Shown here: one piece after another, positions 1 to 9,904 of the stretch
How positions within the stretch are numbered: position 1 is the first letter of the stretch
Layout of the letters: each line of letters opens with the position of its first letter
Source of the DNA: Archilochus colubris
Lineage: Eukaryota > Chordata > Aves > Apodiformes > Trochilidae
Reading direction: 5' to 3'
Assembly (NCBI GenBank): GCA_023079485.1
Contig: CM041084.1
Span: forward strand, 62,839,709-62,903,708
Length of the DNA: 64,000 nt
The notes under the pieces: model-generated
Told to the model about the DNA's origin: nothing
What the model saw: only the letters and a program-made list of their open reading frames with translations
Databases searched by the model: none
Made by a program: the position numbers and the translations under genes

Positions 1-313
1 ATAGGTTTGTTTTCAAAAGAAACAAACACCTTGCTTATGTATAGAAATGTTTCTCATGGAAAACTCCCTCAGCAAGTCTGAAGAAAAATAAATTCTCAGA
101 GCCGTCCGGGTAAGACCTGGTTCTGTGTGGCAGATATGGTAGAAAGACCAAAAATGAACTCTGAAAGGAACGTAACCCTACGAAATGGCCTAGAGCGTAG
201 GCAGGTTAGTGAGTAATTGCTACATTTGCTTATGCTCTTTCAGACCCCCCCCCTAACCCACAACATTATTAGGTAAAAACTGCAGGAATACCACACAAAT
301 GATAAACTCAAGA

Positions 314-321
314 TGTGCAAA
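314..321 (-). promoter_or_regulatory. miR-19 seed match (8mer) in ATXN1 3' UTR
   Basis: The plus strand reads TGTGCAAA, so the mRNA reads UUUGCACA, a full 8mer match to the miR-19 seed. Human ATXN1 is reported to be repressed jointly by miR-19, miR-101 and miR-130 through its 3' UTR. Whether this site is orthologous needs an alignment; a single 8mer can occur by chance. Confidence 0.5.
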
Positions 322-677
322 TTGCAAGATTATTTAAAGTCCATCTTTTTCAAAAACACTGGACAATGATTTTTTTTCTCCTCTCTCCTCTTTCCTTTCT
401 CTTATTTTTTTTTTTTTAATTATCTGTCAGCTCACATATGCCTTTAACTCTTTCTCAAGCATTAAAGTTTAAAAAGTGCCTCCTATTAAGTAGTCCTTTG
501 TGGACAATGACTGTCACATACTAGTTCAATAATTCACATTCATCCCTTTGAAACCACATTTAAAACTTTCAGCATCTTGCCTGTGAGAAAACTTTACATA
601 GTTGCATGTAGTTACAGTGTTGAAGAGATTCATTTGTTTGTTTGTTGCTGTTGCTTTCCAAGCAGATTAAAGTGAGA

Positions 678-685
678 TACAGTAC
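678..685 (-). promoter_or_regulatory. miR-101 seed match (8mer), site 1
   Basis: The plus strand reads TACAGTAC, giving GUACUGUA in the mRNA, an 8mer match to the miR-101 seed. It is one of three miR-101 matches in this partial 3' UTR. Confidence 0.55.
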
Positions 686-838
686 GTACTGAGTGTTAGA
701 CCAGGATGCTCAGCAATAAAGTGTGAACAGCATTTTAAGTGCTTAAAGACATTCTAGGTTCATCTTCAACAGCGGATTCCTGTGTCACACCGAAATTTGA
801 AAAAAGTGGCACCAGTTGTCCATAATCATGAACTAAAA

Positions 839-845
839 ACAGTAC
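839..845 (-). promoter_or_regulatory. miR-101 seed match (7mer-m8), site 2
   Basis: The plus strand reads ACAGTAC preceded by A, giving GUACUGU followed by U in the mRNA: a 7mer-m8 match without the terminal A. It lies about 160 bases from site 1, too far for tight cooperative spacing. Confidence 0.45.
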
Positions 846-1034
846 TAGAGTTAAAGACAAAGATTTTGCAACCTAACTGCAAACAATGGATGCCTGTGAT
901 CTCAAAGGGGCAGTATGCGTCTACCTTGTGGAAGCAAATGTCAATGGCGTCACCTGGTTGATTTGTCTAACACTGCACAGAAACAGGAGTGAGCCTGAGC
1001 CAGGTGCATCCATGGAGCCGGAGGCCTCCTCGTG

Positions 1035-1090
1035 CACACCCATGCACACCCACCACACACGCACACACCCACCCACCCACCCACCCCACC
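1035..1090. repeat. CA/CCCA-rich simple repeat
   Basis: Imperfect CACACA units run into a CCCA tetranucleotide array in the ATXN1 3' UTR. The transcript strand is therefore GT/GGGT-rich here, with a (GGGT)n stretch that could in principle form a G-quadruplex in the RNA. Confidence 0.85.
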
Positions 1091-1256
1091 GCCGTGAAGG
1101 AAAACCTTGCAGGGCGACCGGTGCAAGAGTCCGTACAGCCTCCCCGTCTGCTGGCTCCGGGCAATGGAACTGCACTAGCAAGCAGAAAGGAAATGTTGGT
1201 GTGGCAGTTGCTTTAGGAATAAAAATCAGTGCAGTCAGACCCCATGGGGGGAAAAA

Positions 1257-1308
1257 AATATATATATACATATACACACACACAAATATATATATATATA
1301 TATATATA
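1257..1308. repeat. TA/CA compound microsatellite
   Basis: Alternating TA runs are interrupted by a short CA run and end in a longer TA array. Length is likely polymorphic. Confidence 0.9.
1263..1270 (-). promoter_or_regulatory. Pumilio recognition element within a TA/CA microsatellite
   Basis: The plus strand reads TATATACA, so the mRNA reads UGUAUAUA, matching the PUM1/PUM2 consensus UGUANAUA. PUM1 is known to bind and destabilise the mammalian ATXN1 mRNA. This copy arises at the junction of TA and CA repeats, so it may be incidental. Confidence 0.4.
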
Positions 1309-1474
1309 CTGTAGAGCCTTGAGTAAGTGTTGGCTTGTTGTTGGAAACATCAGAGACTGTCCGATCCTTTTCAGTAACACCTGTGGGTTGTGTCCTCAGC
1401 ATCCACCTGGGGTGTGGAATCCTCTTCACCAACCCACCACCGAGCTGCAGCCCCTCCTCAGGACTGGCGTGGAT

Positions 1475-1505
1475 GCACACACACACACACACACGCACAC
1501 ATACA
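1475..1505. repeat. CA microsatellite
   Basis: A (CA)n array of roughly 15 units with one G interruption, in the ATXN1 3' UTR. Confidence 0.9.
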
Positions 1506-1873
1506 TGCAGGCGCCCCACGCGTGACATACACCTCTGCTACAGTTCCCTTCTCCTCACCTCCCCCCAGAAACTAGAACAGGAACCAAAACAACAGAACAA
1601 AAACAACAAAAAAGGAAACAAAATCACAGCTGGACCCTGTCCTACACGAGGTGCTAGAAATCAGGAGCCATGACAACACATTCATTTCCACCAAGGGTGT
1701 GTGAAGCAGATACTGCCCCTTCTGTAGCTCTCGATAAACCTAGTCACTGACAAACACTTGTGGAAAAACATATGCACCAGTCTCCTGCATAATACCAGCT
1801 GCAACTATAACAACAAGGTTATAACATAAACCTAAAATAAGATGATAACATGTAAATACTGGGTTATTTAGTC

Positions 1874-1881
1874 TACAGTAC
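1874..1881 (-). promoter_or_regulatory. miR-101 seed match (8mer), site 3
   Basis: The plus strand reads TACAGTAC, giving GUACUGUA in the mRNA. It lies only about 57 bases downstream of the stop codon, outside the roughly 15-base ribosome shadow, so the position is compatible with function. Confidence 0.55.
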
Positions 1882-1937
1882 AGTAATCTGGATAAAAATG
1901 ACAAGGGATAGCCTAATTTCCTTTCCCCAAACAACTT

Positions 1938-2468
1938 TTACTTTCCTACATTGGATCGACCTTCAATGCAAATCTTAACCTCCTGAGGAATAAAAGAAGG
2001 CTTGGGAAGAGTCAAAGGTGGCTCCTCTTCTGATTTCTCTAGTTTTCGTGTTTCGGGGGCTGACCACCTCCTCTTCCTCGTTGCTGGGGGCTTGCTGGGT
2101 TCTGTTTTGGTGAGCAAAGGTGCTGCAGGCAATCCTATTTTGTCCGGAAACTTCAGTTCACCGTTCTCAGCTAACATCTGTGCGCTTCCCTGATTAATCC
2201 CGTTTTCCTGCTCCGCATACCTGTGTCTACTTCCAGCTAGACAGTCATTCTTTGAATGCTTCAGCAAGATACTAGCTGAGTCCATGGGCTGGCCCTTTTT
2301 AATAGAGCCGTTCTTCAGGTTCTTGAGTGTGAGCGATATGCAGACGTCCCCCACCGAGAGTTTGGAGCATGGCAAATCAAAGAGCTGGCTGGTTCTCTCG
2401 GGGCAGCAGGATGACCAGCCTTGTCCAAATACAAAAAAAGGGTATTCTACCAAGACTTCCACGCTGAC
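1938..2468 (-). CDS. ATXN1: ATXN1 last coding exon: second half of AXH domain and C-terminus
   Basis: This exon encodes residues 628-803 of ataxin-1, a nuclear RNA-binding transcriptional co-repressor that works with Capicua. It opens VSVEVLVEYPFF and completes the AXH domain (to about residue 687), which mediates dimerisation, RNA binding and Capicua binding in mammals. Further on come a conserved KHSK...GSRHRYAEQENG stretch and RKRRWSAPE at residues 758-766. In mammals that motif is the nuclear localisation signal, the 14-3-3 site and the UHM-ligand motif for U2AF65/RBM17; Ser763 here corresponds to human Ser776. The end, EGRSNVGK then TAA, matches the vertebrate C-terminus. The acceptor is CTGCAG at 2474-2469, after a long pyrimidine tract. 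The ORF extends seven codons into the intron, which is not coding. No frameshift or missing key residue is seen. Confidence 0.96.
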   Translation of the reverse strand, partial: VSVEVLVEYPFFVFGQGWSSCCPERTSQLFDLPCSKLSVGDVCISLTLKNLKNGSIKKGQPMDSASILLKHSKNDCLAGSRHRYAEQENGINQGSAQMLAENGELKFPDKIGLPAAPLLTKTEPSKPPATRKRRWSAPETRKLEKSEEEPPLTLPKPSFIPQEVKICIEGRSNVGK

Positions 2469-2525
2469 CTGCAGAAAGAGAGGGGACAACAGAGAGAGAG
2501 ACAGAGGAAGAGAGAGAGGAGAGGC
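2469..2525 (-). other. Splice acceptor and pyrimidine tract of the ATXN1 last exon
   Basis: On the minus strand a 50-base CT-rich tract ends in TTTCTGCAG, with AG at 2470-2469. The next base begins GTC AGC, which joins in phase 0 to the CAG codon ending the upstream exon and restores the conserved vertebrate junction GEHRAQ-VSVEV. Confidence 0.93.
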
Positions 2526-5380
2526 ATGAGATCACCTGTGTGCCCTCACGCGTGTGCGTGGCAGGCAGTGTTTGCTGTGGGGAGAGGGATAAAGCTGAAA
2601 TCGCAAAAGCGCAGGTCACTTGCCTCAAAATCACTACATCCACCACCAGACCTCACCGCCTGTCCTTGCCACGTGGCTGACAATGGTTTCTCTGAGCACA
2701 ACCTTTCTTAGCACAAGACTCCAGTGGGAATCAAGCTTTACCTTTATCCAGCCGCTCAGGCGGGAATAAGAGGCAAAAAAGCTTTGGCACCTGGCAAGCT
2801 CCGCTCCCAGCCAACCTCTTGTGATACATAGAGCCTGCCACCTGCCTCTAAAGACACTTCCCAACCAGAGGAGGGCTCAAGGGAAGCTCTGAGTTCTGAC
2901 ACACAATTTCCTAAGTCACCACAGCAACATGATCCTCGCCTCTGTGAGGTATACTGAACAAGCGTATACTCACCGCTGTGAAACAGCTAAAGGCGTGCTC
3001 ATTTCCAGGGATCTTGTAACCATAAAAGCAGAGAGCACGAACCTGCCATGCCCCAGCAGCCCAGCTACCAGTCCAACTTCTTCCCTGCTCACACCTTCTC
3101 CCCCACTCAGCAGCTGAGCTCATCTACTGCACTACCTCAGGGACAGAACCATCTCTCTTCCTCCTGCAGTTCCTTCACTGGGCCCCTTCCCCTTCTGCCC
3201 CCACTTCTCCCCACTTTACAAACACTTCTGGTTATGAATCCTATCTAACCATCTTACAGAGAGCTGACACAGATAGAAGACCAAAACAACAACACCTGCC
3301 CAATGCTCCTTGACTTCCCGAATGCTGGGCTTTGAGATCCCAACATGATAAAGCACTTAAATACCTGCTTATCTTTGCACATATCAGCAGCCCAGGGCTC
3401 ACTGCACAGAGCTGCATTCTGCAGGCTCAGACACTTGATGTGGGCTCATGCAATTCACATCCCATGGGGGCAAGCCCTCCCCAGCACACCACAGTGAGGG
3501 CAGAAAATTCTGACTAATACTTTTTAAAAAAATTGCCATGTGTCTTTAAAATGCTGTGTGTAATGCCAATGAAGTCTGCAACTCTAAGAGGCTGGTTTGT
3601 GCTGAAGTTACATAACCACTCTCTGCTCCCAAGGTCCCCATGTTCTCTGGAGTTCTTCTCCAGCACGGAGGGGTTGGATCCTGCTCTGATGATGTTACCC
3701 CTGTTTGGTAGGGACTAAAGAGCAAGTGTGTATCTGTGTACACATGCTCATCTCATGTCTAAGCCATTCAGCAGGCAGGGAGCACACCAGCTGCCTGGAA
3801 AGCCTCTCCTTTCCAGGAACTCCTTTGAAAGAAACATCACAGCAGGCTTGAGAAATCACCTCTCACCCTTGGGAGCGAGTAACACTGTCACACCAAGCAT
3901 GGCTTTGGACTGTTAAAAATACATTTCCACATTAGGGAACAGAAACTGTTTAAACATTCCAGAGTCCCACTACCTTTGTTCATAATGTTGTGTGAATCCT
4001 AGAAGTTGCACAGCTTGTCTCACACAGGAGAGACTCAATGAACTCCATGACAATCTAGCACCCAGCAGTCCGGCCACTTCTGTGTTAGTGCTGCTTACCC
4101 TCCCTGGAAACAGGGGCCAAGGTACATCCTACTGTCTCCACATCCCTTGTGGACCAGAAGATTTGATCAGGGATGTGCTACAGCTCAGACAGAGACCAGA
4201 ACCAGGAAACCAAAGATTCCCATTAAATGCTTACTGTGCCTCTGACCAGTTCAGGCCATGCCATGCAGTAGCAGTCAACTGCAATTCATGAGCTGGTTGA
4301 TTCTACTGGAAAAAAAAACACCTACTAAGTCTATACATACATGCTACATATTTCTGCAACTAGGCCAATGAATTACACTGCATGTAATATCCTGCCATTC
4401 CATCTGCCCAAATACAAAGCCACTGCACAAGGAATTGCAGAAGTAGCAGTTTGGAGGCACAAGATTGCCCCCCCACTACAACAATTTCTTTCATATTTAA
4501 CCATCTCCAACCAGAACTGTCTGCCAACAGCCAACTACACACATGTAGAACGGGATCTACCTGACTGTAGGCCTGGTTTATCTTCTGAACTATGGAGAAA
4601 GCAGAGAGAGGTAACTGTGGAAGTCCCATCTCTCTATGTCGTTGGACAGAAATACTTTAGCACCAGGACCTGCACTATTTGGCCAGTTTGAGTTCTTATC
4701 CCATACCTATGCATCTCAGTAAAGGTTCTGGATGGGACAAATGGTGAACAGTCAGTATCTCTCATGGACTTCTTAGAAACTGCTGTCTGCACAGAGTTGT
4801 AGGCATAGAGCACTTGGTGAACACAGCTTTCTCCTTTATATAGCTTTGTTTCTCCCCTTTGCTTCCTTCCCTCTTTCCTTCCTTCCTGCTTGCCTGCTGT
4901 ATTTTTTAATTTTTTTTACTTTCTCATCCTTGTCAAAAGCTATTTGTATCTGTGGGAACCATGCATGCTTGTGTGCATCATCCTCACCAACACAGAAGTT
5001 TCACTTGATGTGAACACAACTTCCACAGCCTAGCACAGTTACACTTGTTCGGGTTTTTTGTTTTGGTTTGTTTTTTTAATGTGGCATCCAAAACACTTGC
5101 CTGAACTGTCAGCTAATGAACCAAATCTCAGAATTGGTGCTGCCAGTTAAGGATAACACCAAATAATAGAGATGGTGAAATGCTGGCATTTCAATGATCC
5201 AGTCACAGTGTGCAAGTGCCCCTAATCAATGGGAAATGGGTTCCCTCACTGATTATCAAGCCCTGTTTTAGATGGCTGATTCTGGATTTACAGTAACCGT
5301 TCACTACAAGCAATAATAGTCAAAGTCCTTTTAACTGTGAAAGTTCAGTAAAAATATCCCTGCTAATCACTGCATTAAAA

Positions 5381-5402
5381 CACACACACACACACACACA
5401 CA
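5381..5402. repeat. CA microsatellite
   Basis: Eleven perfect CA units, followed by ATTTT. Confidence 0.95.
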
Positions 5403-6426
5403 ATTTTAAAAACTCACTCCTCCAATATCTTGCCATGATTACTGTAGGAGAGAAAGGAATTTGGAACTTGTTTCCTCACTACAATAAAGCAACACACGAA
5501 ATGTTGATCTCTATTCAAGCACACAGGCTCTACTGCAAGCTATATTTATATTTCAACTTTTTAAGGCTGACTACTGAAAACACCTCCAACTCTTCAGTGC
5601 CTCCACCGAGTATGTGCAATTTTCTATAACCCTTTATAAATTTCTTTTTTTCTCAGTCAAACTCAGTAGGTAAGGCAGGCAATTCAGACTGCCAGGAAAC
5701 CCTGTCTGGAGCTGGAAGATGTGATGCCCAGAAAATACCCTTCCCATCATACAGAAACACAGCAACTTCATTTTTGGGGCTCACTGCTGCAACCAACATA
5801 ACAAGCACTAAAGCAAAAGCTGCCAAATAAAAGAGGTTTGCATTAACTCTATTTTAATAAACCTAAACATACATTTTCCAGTGAAGTGTTTTTCTCCCTG
5901 GTATTATTAAAATGTGATGAAACTAGGAGTGGCAGTCTGGAAACAAAGGGAGGGAAGCAGTTCTGGAAACGATGTGCAACTAAGCACTGGGGCTTTCTGA
6001 AGTCCTTGCTATGGAGGAGACTCCTCGGGCAGCACCTCCTGCCATGGGGACTACCCAGCAGGACATGCCACCTGACTGGCCATTCCCCCAGGGCTCCATC
6101 CAGCCCACCATTAGTACAACAAACACACTCTGCATAGGGGATACTGCTCTCTACAGCCACATGATCCCACCATTTCTCATAAGAAGACACCTTTGTCCAC
6201 CAGAGCACTGGCTGCTGAGTTTATCACAGGAGATCTTATCTGCTGCACTCCCAGAATTCAGTAGCACGCATCTAGACAGACCACAGCTGCCCCACCACTT
6301 GGAGGAATAAAGATTTACTGGCCCCAGGACCAGGGTACACACAAACAAGTGATCACATGAGGGAAGGTTGGGAGGAATCTCCCCCTGCAACAGCAAACTC
6401 AGTCAGTATCTCTCTGTATCTGTTAC

Positions 6427-6720
6427 TGTAGTGAAATGAGGCAACCAGGTGCCACTAATTACCAGGCAGTGGGCATGAGCTTGTGTTAAGCCCACCTGTG
6501 CCTGATTAGGGTGGGACCCCACTGCGCATGAGCAGAACCAGGGGGCCAATAAAAGGTGAGGCCTAAGACAGGTGGGGCTCAGTCCTAGGCTAGCCAGCAG
6601 AGAGGTCAGTAGCTCTTGGAGCAGCAGCACCAATCCAGGCTAGTCAACTCTGAGAGCCATAGGCTTAGAGCATTGCTCGTGAGTCTCTGCTGGAACACCT
6701 GGTTGCCTCATTTCACTACA
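6427..6720. mobile_element. 294-bp element with perfect 25-bp terminal inverted repeats (MITE or solo LTR)
   Basis: The left end (6427-6451) starts TGTAGTGAAATGAGGC, and the right end (6696-6720) is its exact reverse complement over 25 bases. The element starts TG and ends CA. It is flanked by near-identical hexamers, tgttac at 6421-6426 and tgttat at 6721-6726, which look like a target site duplication. The interior has CCAAT at 6546-6550 overlapping a TATA-like ATAAAAGG at 6549-6556, then a GC-rich stretch. Long inverted repeats favour a non-autonomous DNA transposon. TG...CA ends, six-base flanks, size and a promoter-like core favour a solitary retroviral LTR. No coding sequence is present. 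I cannot name the family. Confidence 0.6.
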
Positions 6721-8060
6721 TGTTATGGTGCCAAAGATAACGAAAGGAGAGTGCAGAGGAAAAGAAAAAGTAAATGGTTTGTGTGCTGACAGAGATTTAA
6801 GGGGAAAGCTAAACTAGATGATGCTCAAAAAAATATATGCACTCAACTAGTCAGGACTACTAAGCAGATGCTCTAATGTGACTTTTCCACCTCTACTGTC
6901 TATGATTCTGTTGTTTTTTTTAAAAAAAGGAACATTAAGAACTTTATATTTTTTTATTTTTAAGCTATACTTTAGGAATGACCAGGAACTTAAATGCAGG
7001 AATGCAAGCAAGCGTTTCAGAGAACTTATTTGCATTTTTGGTGTATTTTGACCTTTACAGTAATAGAAGTGATATACCAGCTTCTGCTTGTTCCTGGCAG
7101 CAAAAGAAAGGACAGGTAATAATAATGAGAGTTGTTAGAAGAACAGTATGCGGAATAGCAAAGACATGAAAAGCTGTATGTCTTTTCTGTAAGGCAACTA
7201 GGATGCAGAGGAATAAAAGCTGGACTCCATGTTCTGGTCCAGTGGATACTTTGACTTCTTCCTAATCCAGAGCAGAGATGCTGCAAAATGGAAACCCAGT
7301 ACCCCTCCAGGGCTAAGGTGTTATTAAGGCAGGTAGCTTTCAGTGGGCGAATTTCCCTCTATGTTTCCATTCCCAGAAGAAGGTTGGATTTGATGGGGAA
7401 AGGAAGGAGTATGACCTCTTGCTGCCTAAGTGCTGTGCTGGGAGGTGCAGCTACGGACTTGATGTGATACGATACAACAGCAGCTGCATGGTGTGTCCTT
7501 ATTTACATTACAGTCATATACGCTCAGCTAAAAATAATCTCCTACCTCTGTCCCTCAATTGGTGAGAAAATTAGCTTATGTTTGCACAGAGTCTGAAAAT
7601 ACAAATTCATCAATGTTATAATAACTTCCCAGAGATCTCTGGGAGGAGTATGTAAGTGAGCCAAAGCTAATGATAACAATGCTATTTTTGTACGGCACTT
7701 ACTCTTTACAACTTACGCTCCCTTGATAATACCATTTGAAATGCTTCATCCTTCCAGAAGTACATATGCTACTGAAACTTGATTGCAATAAAATACTTTG
7801 TGAAGCAATGCTACGCACGCAGACACATCACCCCTGTCCTTCAGAGTCAAGATATATTTAAGCACAGCAGCACCACAGTGCCGCTGCTCAAAGCAGCGTG
7901 ACCAAACACTGTTTCTTCAATGAGAAGAGTAGGTCCTCTTCATACAGGCAATTTGCTAACGAGTAATGACTGCCACATGCCTGCTAACAAGGCCAGTGCT
8001 TTCATACAGCCACCTTGGGCTGAGGGTGAGATCACCGCAGACTTCAAGAATGTAGAAACA

Positions 8061-8095
8061 ATCTCTCTCTCTCTCTCTCCCTTTCTCTCTCTCCC
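8061..8095. repeat. CT-rich simple repeat
   Basis: A (TC)n array interrupted by CCCTTT. On the transcript strand it is a GA tract in the last ATXN1 intron. Confidence 0.9.
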
Positions 8096-8214
8096 CTAAC
8101 CCAGGCAAGGGAAAGCTGGCAGAGCCTTCACCACTATGCAGGGACACAGCTGATCTGGGAAGAGACCCAAGTCCTGGAATCTGCAGGAAACCTAAATTAA
8201 ACTCTCGTTTCTAA

Positions 8215-8780
8215 TCATATCTCTACGTGACTCGCCCTCCATTCTGGAAGCATCCCCGGTGGGAAACACAGCTGGGGAGTATTTCGGCTGCGATGATGTC
8301 AGCTCGCTCCTGATAGGCTTCTCTGTAAGGTGACACTTTGCTGGGTGAAACCCGTGTGCCCGGCCCTGGATTTGTACAGCCTCAGCCTCGGCTTGTTTTC
8401 TGCCAGAGGATGGCACTCCACTTCCTGCAAAGGCGCTCCTCCCCGCGCCCAGGACTACAACACATCGCCCGCGTTGACAGATCTGCAAACGAGACATGAC
8501 ACAAATGCTACCTGCTAATTTGTACCTCTTCTGCTGGTGCAGAGACCGGTGGCCTGGCTGCAGGGAGAGAAATGAGAGCAAGATGAAAATTGCAGATGGG
8601 ACACTGCTAATGTTTGAAATCTCATTATTCAAGGCATGGGGGCAAATTACAGTAACTGGTCCTGATCCAAGGACGGCTCCTCTAATCGCAAAGCCAAAAT
8701 ACAGTCGAGCGGCAGGGAACAAAAAACATGCCTGTGCACCAAAAGCACCCGAGGCCCAACTTCTATCATCTGTGCAGATG
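8215..8780. other. CpG-enriched patch within the last ATXN1 intron
   Basis: By eye, about 17 CpG dinucleotides lie in the roughly 290 bases from 8215 to 8500, and several more up to 8780, against very few in the surrounding intron. It carries a chance 224-codon minus-strand ORF with no recognisable domain. It could be an intronic regulatory element, a decayed GC-rich repeat, or simple compositional variation. No promoter motif set is convincing. Confidence 0.4.
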
Positions 8781-9897
8781 AGCGCAGATTCATGAACAAA
8801 ACCACACAGGGAATCCACAAGTTTGACATGAGAGAGGGAATGTGTTGTATGTAGAGATCTACACAATCAGGGAAAGACAGGCTACGCACTGCTGTGACTG
8901 CAAGAAACTTTTCACCTACTCTGCTCCTTGCTGTCGTTGCTGTCAGCCTGAGGCGCTTTACTACATGTGCCCATGTCCAGCTCCTCCCTCCATCTCTCTC
9001 ATTTTGGTTCTCCAGAGATAAGGGTGTAGCATCAGGATTGCAGATGCTGCAGTTAGCAGCATTAAAACCACACCAAAAAGATTCACAACAGGACTATTTA
9101 AAATCAGTGCCTCCACGAAGCAAAACGCTATCTGGCATATCCAAACTACTGCAGCCTCAACACAGCAGAATCTAAGCAGCCCAGAAAAAGGACAACATTT
9201 ACGATCAATACGTTCTCAACCTAAAAATACCTTTCGAAATTTACAGGATTTCTTCCTATATTGGGAACCAACAAGAAAAAAAGGTCAGAAGCACAGCCTC
9301 CCCAGCCACCTAGATGGTGTTTCTTTCCAAATTTCCCTTGAACACACAGCTTATATGAGTCATGCAGTGTTTAAACCACCTGCACCCGCAACAGTAAAAT
9401 TCTGTAGTACATCTCAGTAACATATGTTTGTGATGGAGCCATTCTCAGGCAGCTCCAGGTCTTCAAGCCATGGAAATTTGTTGCCTTGTGCCATACCTAT
9501 CTCTCAAGAATAGGACTTGAATTGAATCTACACTGAGCTTTCTGGTGTGCAAGGTAAAAATCACCTATCAAAATGCAAAATATATCTTCTCGTACTGCTT
9601 TCACCATTTTATATTTTAATCAACAAACAAGAAGATCATGTAATTCTTCCTGTGGGTTCTCCAGAAGACCCGTTTTATACCCAAGAGACTACATTCATCA
9701 TCGGTGTGACTCTGATGGCTCCCCTGGCACAGTGAGTGGGATGATTTTTGGACAAGAGTTGATGTCATGGATAGATGTGAATGATGAAGAATCAAACCCC
9801 CATGGACCCAAAGCAACTGAAACACGCTGAGGAAAGCTGCACCTGGGGGACCACAGTGTCTGTTCCAGTCTACCCCCCACGCCCCACCATGCGTTGT

Positions 9898-9904
9898 CAT
9901 TACC
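9898..9904 (-). other. Splice donor of the ATXN1 first coding exon
   Basis: The minus strand reads CACAG|GTAATG. The exon ends after a complete CAG codon at 9904, so the intron is phase 0. Reading on gives non-conserved residues (MTTHGG...) until a stop at 9616, which confirms that the conserved protein ends at the donor. Confidence 0.93.

Larger units (their letters stand above)
1..1937 (-). other. ATXN1: ATXN1 3' UTR (partial, runs off the left edge)
   Basis: This stretch directly follows the ATXN1 stop codon on the minus strand. No AATAAA is visible on the minus strand here (no TTTATT on the plus strand that I could find), so the UTR probably continues beyond position 1; the human ATXN1 3' UTR is known to be several kilobases long. 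It holds three simple-repeat patches (about 1035-1090, 1257-1308 and 1475-1505), a pyrimidine/T-rich patch near 368-418 (plus strand), and seed matches for miR-19 and miR-101 plus one Pumilio motif, listed separately. The short ORFs across the CA and TA repeats are low-complexity artefacts. The left end of the UTR cannot be placed from this window. Confidence 0.8.
2469..9903 (-). other. ATXN1: ATXN1 last intron (about 7.4 kb)
   Basis: The intron runs from a GTAATG donor at 9903 to a CTGCAG acceptor at 2469. It interrupts the AXH domain, as in other vertebrate ATXN1 genes. It contains the 294-bp inverted-repeat element at 6427-6720, a CA microsatellite near 5381, a CT tract near 8061, a CTTCC-rich tract at about 4853-4898 and a CpG-enriched patch at about 8215-8780. 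I see no exon-like ORF with conserved protein sequence between the two coding exons. Confidence 0.9.

Noticed and set aside
886..1314. ORFs on both strands over the ATXN1 3' UTR repeats
   Set aside because: They consist largely of His/Thr/Pro or Tyr/Ile runs from CA, CCCA and TA repeats.
8192..8866. A 224-codon minus-strand ORF in the last intron
   Set aside because: No recognisable domain, low-complexity composition, and placement over a CpG-rich patch where stops are rarer. Could not support it as a gene or exon.
9616..9903. Continuation of the ATXN1 frame past the exon end to a stop at 9616
   Set aside because: Conservation stops exactly at CAG|GTAATG, and the last exon resumes the conserved protein in phase 0, so this is intron read-through.
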